Origin: Phycisphaerales bacterium Planc_01
GTDB taxonomy: Bacteria; Planctomycetota; Phycisphaerae; Sedimentisphaerales; Anaerobacaceae
Direction: 5' to 3'
DNA length: 64,000 nt
NCBI GenBank assembly: GCA_001603075.1
Contig: LVBB01000075.1
Location: 95,469 to 159,468, forward strand
Within the stretch, counting starts at the first letter, position 1, and each line of letters starts with the position of its first letter. The notes under the pieces were generated by a model, which saw only the letters and a list, made by a program, of their open reading frames with translations, ran no database searches and had not been told where the DNA came from. Both the position numbers and the translations under genes were made by a program. Shown here piece by piece: positions 26,694-34,946 of this stretch.

Positions 26694-28727
26694 ATGCCAA
26701 GAATCCGGAATCGAAGACAATGGGTCCTGCGGCGTCTGAGACTGACGCCCGCCACCGAGATGCTTCTGCTGGCCGTTGTGGTGGGCATCCTCGGCGGGTT
26801 TGGGGCGCTGTTTTTCAAGAAGCTGATCCTTCTCTTTCAGTCTCTGTTTTGGGCGACGACCGACATGTCGGCCGACTCGCTGGGGGCCATGGTCTGGTAT
26901 CGCAGGCTGTTGCTGCCGGCCGTCGGCGGCGCGATCGTCGGTCCGCTGGTCTATTTCCTGGCCCGCGAGGCGCGCGGGGACGGCGTCGCCGAGGTGATGG
27001 CCGCCGTCATCACGCGCAACAGTGTGATCCGACCGATTGTGGTGATCGTCAAGTCGCTCGCCTCGGCGATCAGCATCGCCAGCGGCGGGTCGGTCGGGCG
27101 GGAAGGCCCGATCGTACAAATCGGAGCGGCCATCGCCTCGACCGTCGGCCAGGTGCTTCGCCTGTCTCCTATCCAGCTCAAGACCCTCGTCGGCTGCGGC
27201 GTCTCCGCCGGCATCGGGGCCACCTTCAACGCCCCCATGGCGGGGACCCTCTTCGCGCTGGAACTGATCGTCGCGGATTTCGGTCTCACCGCGTTCACTC
27301 CGATCCTGGTGTCGGCTGTGGCAGCGACGGCCGTGTCCCGCCAGTTCAACGGGGCGATTCTGGGAACGATCTTGCCGACCTTCCAGATGGTCTCGCTCTG
27401 GGAATTTGCGATGTATCTGGTTCTCGGCGTTCTTGCGGGGCTCGTCGGCTTCCTCTTCTCGCGCAGCATCTACGTGGCCAACGATCTGTTCGAACGCACG
27501 AAAATCGCCGCGTGGATTCGCCCTGCGTTCGGGGGGCTCCTCGTTGGAGGAGCCGCCATCTTCTATCCGCACATCATGGGCGTCGGCTACGAAGGGATCC
27601 GTGCGCTCTTCGAGGGCCGCCTGGCCTTCGACGTGATGCTCATCCTCGTTGGGCTCAAGATTGTCGCCACCGCCGTCAGCATCGGCTCGGGCGGTTCCGG
27701 CGGCGTGTTCGCGCCGTCGCTGTTTATCGGTGTGATGCTGGGCGGTTCGTTCGGCCACCTTGTCCACCTGCTTTTTCCCACCATTACCGCGCCGCCCATC
27801 GCCTATGCCTTGGTCGGAATGGGCGCGGTCAACGGCGCCTGTACGCTCGCGCCGCTGTCGGCGATCGTCATTCTGGTCGAACTGACCGACGCCTACAGCA
27901 TCCTGCTGCCGCTGATGTTCACCGTGGTCATGGCGACGTTCGTCTCGCGCAAGCTCAGCGCCGAGTCTATCTACACCGAGAAGCTGCGGCGAGTGGGCAT
28001 TCAGGCCCATCACGGCGAAGACCTCAACATCCTGCGAGCGATTGTGGTCGAGGACGTCCTGCGTCACGATGAGGCGTCGATCTCGGAGACGGCGTCGCTC
28101 GACGCGCTGATCCGCCTGTCGCTGGAGGTACGCGGCAACGCGATCTTCACGGTGGACGATCAGGGCCGTCTGACGGGGGTGGTCTGCGTTCAGGACCTCA
28201 AGTACGTTCTCGGCGACCCGGAGGAGCTTCGCTACGCCTACGACATCATGGATTTCAAGCAGCCGGTTGTCCCCGTCCGCCGGACGCAGTTCCTTGACGC
28301 GGTGGTGGACCGCTTCGCCGAGACGGAACTCGATTGCCTGCCCGTGGTCGACGACGCCGATCATCTGGTCGGCTCGGTGGTCCTGACCGACGTGATGCGC
28401 CGCTACAACCAGGAGGTGGCCAGCCGGGGCATCGCCCTGGAGTTGGGCGCCCGCATCGCGGCCCACGACACGTCTCAGACGCTTCATCTCGGCGGCGATG
28501 CGATCGTCACCGAGATCGACGTCCCCCGGTGGATGGCCGGCCGCAGGCTCGGCGAGCTGCAACTGTGGTCGCGATACCGCGTCGCCATCTTCCTCGTCTG
28601 CGAGCATCGCGACGGCCGCCCGAACCGTTTCGTCACGCCCAACGGCGAGTACCGCCTCCGCGCCGGCGACACGATCCTCGTCAGCGGCGCCCACGCCGAC
28701 GTCAAATCGCTCAGCGAGAACCGTTGA
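26694..28727 (+). CDS. ClC chloride channel/antiporter with CBS pair and TrkA-C domain
   Basis: 677 residues from ATG 26694 (MPRIRNRRQW); the frame extends upstream across the end of the previous gene. Residues about 20-430 are the ClC core. Selectivity motifs are GGSVGRE137GP, with the gating glutamate, and GSGGSGGVFAPSL. A CBS pair follows at about 455-575 (VVEDVLRHDE, VVCVQDLKYVL, CLPVVDDADHLVGSVVLTDVM). The end (about 590-677) is a TrkA-C/RCK-C-like domain (DAIVTEIDVPRWMAGRRLGELQL and GDTILVSG). The two regulatory domains predict control by nucleotides and by a second ligand. Confidence 0.93.
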   Translation: MPRIRNRRQWVLRRLRLTPATEMLLLAVVVGILGGFGALFFKKLILLFQSLFWATTDMSADSLGAMVWYRRLLLPAVGGAIVGPLVYFLAREARGDGVAEVMAAVITRNSVIRPIVVIVKSLASAISIASGGSVGREGPIVQIGAAIASTVGQVLRLSPIQLKTLVGCGVSAGIGATFNAPMAGTLFALELIVADFGLTAFTPILVSAVAATAVSRQFNGAILGTILPTFQMVSLWEFAMYLVLGVLAGLVGFLFSRSIYVANDLFERTKIAAWIRPAFGGLLVGGAAIFYPHIMGVGYEGIRALFEGRLAFDVMLILVGLKIVATAVSIGSGGSGGVFAPSLFIGVMLGGSFGHLVHLLFPTITAPPIAYALVGMGAVNGACTLAPLSAIVILVELTDAYSILLPLMFTVVMATFVSRKLSAESIYTEKLRRVGIQAHHGEDLNILRAIVVEDVLRHDEASISETASLDALIRLSLEVRGNAIFTVDDQGRLTGVVCVQDLKYVLGDPEELRYAYDIMDFKQPVVPVRRTQFLDAVVDRFAETELDCLPVVDDADHLVGSVVLTDVMRRYNQEVASRGIALELGARIAAHDTSQTLHLGGDAIVTEIDVPRWMAGRRLGELQLWSRYRVAIFLVCEHRDGRPNRFVTPNGEYRLRAGDTILVSGAHADVKSLSENR

Positions 28728-28840
28728 TTCTCGGGCCAGTCAGGGACGGACGTGCCCAAGCCCGGTGTCTCCGTGTGCCCTGCAAGATTATCCGAGTCGC
28801 GTGATCTGCGCCGACGATCCAGGTATCTCGGGACAGCCCC

Positions 28841-28869
28841 TTGACGACGATGTCATCATCTGCTACAAG
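28841..28869 (+). promoter_or_regulatory. Sigma-70 promoter of the DUF1559-like gene
   Basis: TTGACG (28841-28846), 17 bases, TACAAG (28864-28869). The alternative in-frame start at 28869 lies inside the -10 box, so the ATG at 28929 (GGAGA upstream) must be used. Confidence 0.6.
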
Positions 28870-28928
28870 TGATTGGCGACGAGGCAATGACAGTGCGACC
28901 ATTGGGCAGATTTGCGGAGAAGCGGATC

Positions 28929-30077
28929 ATGAGCGAGTTCAATTCGCAGCGGCCGGCTCAGCGAGCCGGCATCGAGAAGGGCTGCGGCGGGGTCAGACTC
29001 AGTGCCATGGCTGGGGCAGCCGCAGGATTGGCGCTGTTGGGCGTCTTGCTGCTTCCAGGGTATCTCTGGACGTTTAAGAAGGGTGGGCCGCCGTCGCTTT
29101 TCACACCCTATTCTTACGGGTGGATTCTCTTGAGCGTCTCTCTTCTCTCGGCGATCCTCGGTCTGATCAGTGCCGCTCGAATTGCCATGAGCGGTGGACG
29201 ATTGACCGGGCGAGCCTTCGCCTGGATTGGTGTTGGCGCGCCGGCAGTCCAGGCCCTTCTCTTTCTGGTTCTGGTACTTCCGGCTGTCCCGCGAAGTCGC
29301 GCCTTTCGCATGACGTGTGGGACGAATCTGGCAGGCATCGGCAAGGCGATGTTAATCTACGCCAATGACTACGAGGATCAACTCCCTCAGGCGGGTGGAC
29401 GTCACAGCGCGTGGGCGGCGCGAATTCCCGACTGGAAAGCCCCGAATCGCTATGCGGCCTACGGTCTTGATCCATCCGGGACCGGGGGCCAGGCGAGTAT
29501 CAGCGCGAGTCTGTATCTCCTGGTCAAGTATGCGGAGGCGCTGCCGCCATCGTTCGTGTGCACGGGAGAAGTGAAGGTCACGCGATTTGAATTGGCCGTA
29601 TTGCGTGGTCTGCCGCAGGACTTCGCCCTCATCGACGCGTGGGACTTTGGGCCCGATCCCCTCAGACATGTCAGCTATGCCTATCAGCAGGTCTATGGTT
29701 CGCACAGGCTGACCACGGACGGTAATCCTGGCATGGCGATCGCGGCGGAGCGGAATCCGTGGATGGATTCGCCGTTCGGCAAGGGCGGGAACTTCGCTTT
29801 GTTCTCGCCCGATATCGCTCCGTTTGGCGGGACGATGCAGGCGGCGCTGCAAGGCAATGCCCGTGCCCATCGTGGAGACGGCCAGAACGTCCTGTTTCTC
29901 GACAGTCACGTCGAATTCGCCAGGCGAGCTTTCTATGCTGTGGACGACGACAACATCTACACGGCCTGGGACGGGGCCGACAAGGTCCGAGGTCTGCCTG
30001 CGCAGTTCGGCAGCGTTCCCGCCGGGCCGACCGATTCACTGCTCGTCAACGATCCGGTTGTTCCGAAGAACCCTTGA
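28929..30077 (+). CDS. Membrane protein with DUF1559-like pseudopilin-related C-terminus
   Basis: 382 residues from ATG 28929. Three hydrophobic segments lie near the N-terminus (about 30-48, 66-88 and 100-123). They are followed by CGTNLAGIGKAMLIYANDYED, a pattern common to the DUF1559 and type II secretion G-like pseudopilin proteins of Planctomycetes. The C-terminal signature AHRGDGQNVLFLDSHVEF is the typical H-x-G-x-x-N-V-L-F-x-D-x-H-V box. Unlike most DUF1559 proteins it has no prepilin peptidase site at the very N-terminus. The function is unknown; it is probably membrane-anchored with an outer domain. It converges on the next gene, 6 bases apart. Confidence 0.72.
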   Translation: MSEFNSQRPAQRAGIEKGCGGVRLSAMAGAAAGLALLGVLLLPGYLWTFKKGGPPSLFTPYSYGWILLSVSLLSAILGLISAARIAMSGGRLTGRAFAWIGVGAPAVQALLFLVLVLPAVPRSRAFRMTCGTNLAGIGKAMLIYANDYEDQLPQAGGRHSAWAARIPDWKAPNRYAAYGLDPSGTGGQASISASLYLLVKYAEALPPSFVCTGEVKVTRFELAVLRGLPQDFALIDAWDFGPDPLRHVSYAYQQVYGSHRLTTDGNPGMAIAAERNPWMDSPFGKGGNFALFSPDIAPFGGTMQAALQGNARAHRGDGQNVLFLDSHVEFARRAFYAVDDDNIYTAWDGADKVRGLPAQFGSVPAGPTDSLLVNDPVVPKNP

Positions 30078-30083
30078 CCTGGC

Positions 30084-31055
30084 TCAGACGTCCCAGTTGA
30101 GGGTCTCGTCGTTCTTGTAGAAGAAGCGGCCCAATTGGTGGGCGAGCACCAGCCAGACGTAGTAGGCCGCCAGCATCAGCAGGTGGCCTGCGATCCAGGA
30201 TGTGAGGATGCCGTAAATCGCCGCCGGAATCAGCGCGCACAGCAGGTAGCAGAAGGGCACTCGGATCATGTACTGAGGCAGCGTCTTGAGGGCCGAGCCG
30301 ACTAGGCGGATCGGGTTGAGGCCGCGCACGTCTTCGTACATCGCCACGCCCAGCAGGGCCATCGGCAGCAGGAAGCCGCCCGCGCCGCACAGGCCCCAGA
30401 AGACCGCATCGGCTCGCCGGGTCTGGTTGTAGTAGATGATCGCCGGACCGCCCGTCGCCACCACAGCGGCGGCCAGAAGCAGGCCATTGCCGACGATCTC
30501 GAAGACGCCGGGCGTCATGTAGATCGTGTCGGCCGCCCGAATCTGGCCTCGCGCGCTGTCGCGAATGCACTCGCAGACGTACCAGTTCATGTACAGCAGG
30601 AACACCCCCATCGACCCCCAGAACAACACCAGCAGCAGCACCCAGAACACGATCGCCGGCCTGAACGCCAGGGTCAGGATGCCGAGGAACTTCGTGACTG
30701 CCTGCAGCACCAGGGGCACGCCCACGCAGACCGAAAGTGTCATCAGGCCCGCCCGATTGAGCGGATAGAGGAAGATGTCGATGAACCAGGGCAGCTTTCG
30801 TTCGGGGACCTCTTCGGGTTTGGCCAGACGCCCCCCGAACGCGCTGCTGAGCTGAGAATAGGCGGCGTCGCTTGGGTCGGCTTCCATCGCCGGCGCGGGG
30901 GCCACCGGGCCCGTCAGGTCGAGCAGATCGGCATTGTGCGCCGAGATCTTCGGGATAGTCACCACACCCTTGCACTGCGGGCATCGGGCCTCTCGGCCCG
31001 CCTGGGCATCGTCGGCCGTCAGCTTGCGGCCGCAGGTTGTACAGCGAAACTGCAT
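30084..31055 (-). CDS. Zinc-ribbon polytopic membrane protein
   Basis: 323 residues. A zinc ribbon is formed by C5, C8, C25 and C28 (FRCTTCG and ARCPQCKG). A linker of about 65 residues leads to six or seven transmembrane helices from about residue 115 to 310, with a DUF4013-like look. This zinc-ribbon plus membrane-helix layout is frequent in Planctomycetes and has no known job. No good Shine-Dalgarno precedes the ATG. Confidence 0.7.
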   Translation of the reverse strand: MQFRCTTCGRKLTADDAQAGREARCPQCKGVVTIPKISAHNADLLDLTGPVAPAPAMEADPSDAAYSQLSSAFGGRLAKPEEVPERKLPWFIDIFLYPLNRAGLMTLSVCVGVPLVLQAVTKFLGILTLAFRPAIVFWVLLLVLFWGSMGVFLLYMNWYVCECIRDSARGQIRAADTIYMTPGVFEIVGNGLLLAAAVVATGGPAIIYYNQTRRADAVFWGLCGAGGFLLPMALLGVAMYEDVRGLNPIRLVGSALKTLPQYMIRVPFCYLLCALIPAAIYGILTSWIAGHLLMLAAYYVWLVLAHQLGRFFYKNDETLNWDV

Positions 31056-31162
31056 TCGGTGCCGATGGACTCCCGTTTCAGGCCCGACGCGGACATGCCA
31101 CTCCCATTAAAGACGCTCGGGCCGCTCGGATGTTAACCCCAATCCCACGGATTTCGGGACGG

Positions 31163-31191
31163 TTGTCCCTGGGACGCCGAAGTGATACGAT
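31163..31191 (+). promoter_or_regulatory. Sigma-70 promoter of the S9 peptidase gene
   Basis: TTGTCC (31163-31168), 17 bases, TACGAT (31186-31191), 53 bases before the ATG at 31244. Confidence 0.5.
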
Positions 31192-31243
31192 AGCGGACGT
31201 GTGACAGAAACTCGTCATAATTTCCGAGATAAGGGTGCATTGT

Positions 31244-33778
31244 ATGAACGATCGACGGGACCGCAGGACCTGTGTTTTGAACGTCGTACTGTTCTGTCTT
31301 CTGGGCCTCGCCGCCGACGGCCGTGCGCAGGGGACGCGGGCCGACTACGAGCGGGCGATGAAGCTGCGCGAGACCACGGCCAACAAGGTCTTCAAGGACC
31401 GCGTTACGCCCCACTGGCTGGAGGGCAACACGCGTTTCTGGTATCGCAACGACCTGGCCGACGGCAAACGCCAATACGTTCTCGTCGATGCCGAGGCGGG
31501 CTCGCGGCAGCCCGCGTTCGACCACGACCGTCTTGCGGCCGGCCTGGCCAAGGCGACGGGCAAGGACCTGCTCGCCGACGAGCTGGCCATCGACCGGCTG
31601 ATCTACGATCCCTCCGGGGCCGAGCTGGCGTTCAGCCACGACGGCAAGTGGTGGCGGTGCGACCTGAGCAGCTACGAGGTCGAGTCCTCGCCGAGGGACG
31701 AGCCGGCCAACGCCTCGCTGCGGGCCTTCTCGCGGCCGAGGCCCAGCCGGACCACGGGCGAGGAGACGTCCATCACATTCATCAATCGGACGGAGACCGA
31801 CGTCGATATCTTCTGGATTGATTCCGAAGGCAGGCGACAGCGCTACGCCACCGTCCGCCCGGGCGAGCAGCATCGCCAGCACACGTTCGCCGGGCACGCC
31901 TGGCTGGTGGCGAATGCCGAAGGCGGGACCGTGGCGGTCTTCGTCGCGACCGAGGCGGCCGGCGACGCCGTGATCGACGCCGAGACGACAGGAAGCCGCG
32001 AAGATCGCAATGAGCCGAGGCGAGTCAGGCCCGGCGCGCAGTCGCCCGACGGCAAGTGGTCCGCGTTCATCCGTGACCACAACGTCGGCGTCCGCCACGT
32101 CGAGACCGAAGAGGAAACGATGCTGACCGACGACGGCAGCGAAGAAGACGCCTATGCCGATCGCTTCTTCTGGTCGGGTGATTCGGCCCGGCTGGTCGTC
32201 CTGCGGACGAAGAAGGGCGACGACCGCAAGGTCTACCTGATTGAGTCGTCGCCTCAGGACCAGTTGCAGCCCAAGCTCCATGAGATGTCGTATCTCAAGC
32301 CGGGCGATCAGGTCGCGATCTCCAAGCCGCACCTGTTCGACGTCGAGAACAAGCGTCCCATCACGATTGCCGATGAGCTGTTCGCCAATCCGTGGAGCGT
32401 CTCGGAGGTCCGCTGGTCGCCCGATTCGCGCCGCTTCACGTTCCTCTACAACCAGCGCGGCCATCAGGTGCTGCGCATCGTCAGCGTGGATGCGGCGACG
32501 GGCCAGCCTCGCGCCATCGTGGACGAGACGAGCGAGACGTTCATCGACTATGCCGGCAAGCAGTTCAGCCACTACATCGACGATGCGAACGAGATCGTCT
32601 GGATGTCCGAACGCGACGGCTGGAACCATCTCTACCTCTACGACGCCGCCACCGGCCGGGTGAAGAACCAGATCACCAAGGGCCCGTGGGTGGTGCGGAG
32701 CGTCGATCGCGTCGACGAGGCCAGGCGACAGGTCTGGTTCCGCGCCGGCGGCGTGCGTCCCGAGCAGGACCCGTATTACATTCACTTCTGCCGGGTCAAT
32801 CTCGACGGCACGGGCCTGGTCGTACTGACCGAAGGGGACGGGACGCACGATGTGACGTTCTCGCCCGACCGGCGCTTCTTCCTCGACCAGTGGTCGCGCG
32901 TCGATCTGCCGCCGGTGACGGAGCTTCGCAGCGCTGAGGACGGCCGTCTGATCTGCGAGCTGGAACGGGCCGATGCCGAGGCGCTGCTGGCGACCGGGTG
33001 GCGACCGCCCGAGCGGTTCGTCGCCAAGGCCCGCGACGGCGAGACGGACATCTACGGGATCATCATCCGGCCGATCACGTTCGACGCCGGCCGCACGTAT
33101 CCGGTGATCGAGCAGATCTACGCCGGCCCGCAGGGGTCCTTCGTGCCGAAATCGTTCGGACTGCACACGCGGCAATACGCCATCGCGGAACTGGGATTCA
33201 TCGTCGTGCAGACCGATGGCATGGGAACGTCGAATCGCTCCAAGGCCTTCCACGATATCTGCTGGAAGAACCTGGGCGACTCGGGCTTTCCCGATCGGAT
33301 TCTTTGGATGGAGGCGGCGGCCGCCAAGTATCCGTACATGGACCTGACGCGGGTCGGCATCTATGGCGGCTCGGCGGGGGGCCAGAGCGCGCTTCGCGGT
33401 CTGCTGGCGCATGGCGACTTCTACAAGGTCGGCGTCGCCGATTGCGGCTGCCACGACAACCGCATCGACAAGATCTGGTGGAACGAGCTGTGGATGGGCT
33501 GGCCGCTCGGCCCGCACTATGAGGAGCAGTCGAATGTCACGCAGGCCCACCGGTTGGAGGGCAAGCTGCTGCTGACGGTGGGCGAATTGGATCGCAACGT
33601 GGACCCGGCGTCCACCATGCAGGTGGTCAACGCCCTGATCAAGGCGGACAAGGACTTCGATCTGCTGATCGTCCCCGGCGGCGGTCACGGCGTCGGCGAG
33701 ACGCCCTATGCGAGCCGGCGGCGCATGGACTTCTTTGTGCGGCACCTGCTGGGCGTCGAGCCGCGACACGAACCTTAA
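31244..33778 (+). CDS. Dipeptidyl peptidase IV-type S9 peptidase with VHL-like beta domain
   Basis: 844 residues from ATG 31244, with AAGGG 8 bases upstream; a GTG three codons earlier is the other option. A signal peptide (about 11-28) is followed by a propeller domain and the catalytic S9 hydrolase domain. The nucleophile is S710 in IYGGSAGGQSAL (GxSxGG); the acid is in TVGELDRNVDP and the histidine in GGGHGVGE. Within the propeller region, residues about 172-237 (ETSITFINRTETDVDIFWID, VRPGEQHRQHTFAGHAWLV) match the beta domain of the von Hippel-Lindau protein, a fold seen in some planctomycete enzymes. The enzyme should remove N-terminal dipeptides from exported peptides. Confidence 0.9.
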   Translation: MNDRRDRRTCVLNVVLFCLLGLAADGRAQGTRADYERAMKLRETTANKVFKDRVTPHWLEGNTRFWYRNDLADGKRQYVLVDAEAGSRQPAFDHDRLAAGLAKATGKDLLADELAIDRLIYDPSGAELAFSHDGKWWRCDLSSYEVESSPRDEPANASLRAFSRPRPSRTTGEETSITFINRTETDVDIFWIDSEGRRQRYATVRPGEQHRQHTFAGHAWLVANAEGGTVAVFVATEAAGDAVIDAETTGSREDRNEPRRVRPGAQSPDGKWSAFIRDHNVGVRHVETEEETMLTDDGSEEDAYADRFFWSGDSARLVVLRTKKGDDRKVYLIESSPQDQLQPKLHEMSYLKPGDQVAISKPHLFDVENKRPITIADELFANPWSVSEVRWSPDSRRFTFLYNQRGHQVLRIVSVDAATGQPRAIVDETSETFIDYAGKQFSHYIDDANEIVWMSERDGWNHLYLYDAATGRVKNQITKGPWVVRSVDRVDEARRQVWFRAGGVRPEQDPYYIHFCRVNLDGTGLVVLTEGDGTHDVTFSPDRRFFLDQWSRVDLPPVTELRSAEDGRLICELERADAEALLATGWRPPERFVAKARDGETDIYGIIIRPITFDAGRTYPVIEQIYAGPQGSFVPKSFGLHTRQYAIAELGFIVVQTDGMGTSNRSKAFHDICWKNLGDSGFPDRILWMEAAAAKYPYMDLTRVGIYGGSAGGQSALRGLLAHGDFYKVGVADCGCHDNRIDKIWWNELWMGWPLGPHYEEQSNVTQAHRLEGKLLLTVGELDRNVDPASTMQVVNALIKADKDFDLLIVPGGGHGVGETPYASRRRMDFFVRHLLGVEPRHEP

Positions 33779-33787
33779 GACGGATCG

Positions 33788-34930
33788 TCAGCTCGCGAGA
33801 AACTGCTTCAGGTCGTCGATGTCCATCTCGTGCCAGGAATCGGGCGTCACGTGCAGGCTGACCTGCGACTCGGCGCCGAAGGCCTTGTAGATCGCGCGCA
33901 GCTCGGCCAAAGCCGGTTGCACGGTCTCGTTGTAGGAGGCCGAGTTATTGCCCGGCCCCGGCGTGTCCAACTCGCCGTAGTGCAGCCGGATCGGGCGCGG
34001 CGCGTTCAGGCCGGCGATGTCGCTGCGGTCCATCCAGTTCAGGATGGCCGGAATGCCGTGCGCCGGCGCATTGTAGCAGCGCGAGAAGATCCCCTCGAAC
34101 GACCCCATCGTCCCGCTGGCGTAGATCGTGCCGACCCGCTCGCTGAAGACCGGATACGTCATCGCCACGTCGCCGCCGTAGGAGATGCCGGCAACGTCGA
34201 TCCTCCGCACGCCGCAGTGCTCGACCAGCCACATCTCCCAACGCAGCAGGTCCTCGATGGTCTGGCCGATCACCGTCTTGCCGTAGAGGAACGCATCGGA
34301 GATCAGGGTGAACTGCCGGCCCCGCTCGGACCGCCAGTAGTCCAGGCAGGTGCGGTCGTCGCCGAAGGCCATGTCGCCGAGCGGGCCGAAGCCGCGTAGC
34401 GCCGGGCACAGCACGAGATGGCCTGCCTGGGCCAGGCGCAGGGCGAACTGATGGTGGTAGTCGTCGTGCATGCCGACGCACGGCTCGACGGCGCCGTGGC
34501 CGTGAATTGCCATGACCGCTCCGTCGCTTCTTGCCGGCGCATGGCGAGAGAGCAGGTAGGCCGGAATCGAGAGGTTCTCATCGACCTGCATCACCCACGC
34601 CTCAATGCGTACGCCCTGATGCTCCGTCGAGCGGACAAGCTTCGCCTGGCACGGCGCTGGCTTCGAGAACCCGAGCAGTTCGGCCAGTTTGTTGCGGCAG
34701 GCCTTCTTCCACTCCTGCGGCGTGCCTTCAAAATGCGCGAATGACAGACGGCGTTTGGCGCCGCTGTGATGGAATCTCAATGTCAGCTCCTCGCGACGGA
34801 GGAAGAAATCGCTCGTGACGTATTCTTCGCTCTGTGGCTCCGCTGCGTATGTTCTCAGCGAGGTCGGCACGGCCAGGCCCAGGCCCACCATCTTGAGGAA
34901 GTCACGTCGTGTGTTGTGTATCGCTGTCAT
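33788..34930 (-). CDS. Tat-exported alpha/beta hydrolase, acetyl-xylan-esterase-like
   Basis: 380 residues with GGGAGAG before the ATG. The signal is twin-arginine (N-T-R-R-D-F-L-K-M). The alpha/beta hydrolase fold shows MAIHGHGAVEPC (oxyanion region), the nucleophile elbow AGISYGGD, the acid in YGELDTPGPGNN and the histidine in PDSWHEMD. The combination is closest to the CE7/dienelactone-hydrolase-like esterases that deacetylate plant polysaccharides. It starts 16 bases after the arabinofuranosidase-like gene on the same strand, fitting a pair that trims branched xylan or pectin side chains. Confidence 0.85.
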   Translation of the reverse strand: MTAIHNTRRDFLKMVGLGLAVPTSLRTYAAEPQSEEYVTSDFFLRREELTLRFHHSGAKRRLSFAHFEGTPQEWKKACRNKLAELLGFSKPAPCQAKLVRSTEHQGVRIEAWVMQVDENLSIPAYLLSRHAPARSDGAVMAIHGHGAVEPCVGMHDDYHHQFALRLAQAGHLVLCPALRGFGPLGDMAFGDDRTCLDYWRSERGRQFTLISDAFLYGKTVIGQTIEDLLRWEMWLVEHCGVRRIDVAGISYGGDVAMTYPVFSERVGTIYASGTMGSFEGIFSRCYNAPAHGIPAILNWMDRSDIAGLNAPRPIRLHYGELDTPGPGNNSASYNETVQPALAELRAIYKAFGAESQVSLHVTPDSWHEMDIDDLKQFLAS

Positions 34931-34946
34931 CGATCAGGCTCTCCCG

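Noticed and set aside
26625..28694. 689-codon antisense frame over the ClC gene
   Set aside because: Composition dominated by D, R, A and E; no motif, and ClC is unequivocal.
31133..33769. 878-codon open frame antisense to the S9 peptidase
   Set aside because: Shadow frame; the plus strand carries catalytic motifs, a signal peptide and a promoter.
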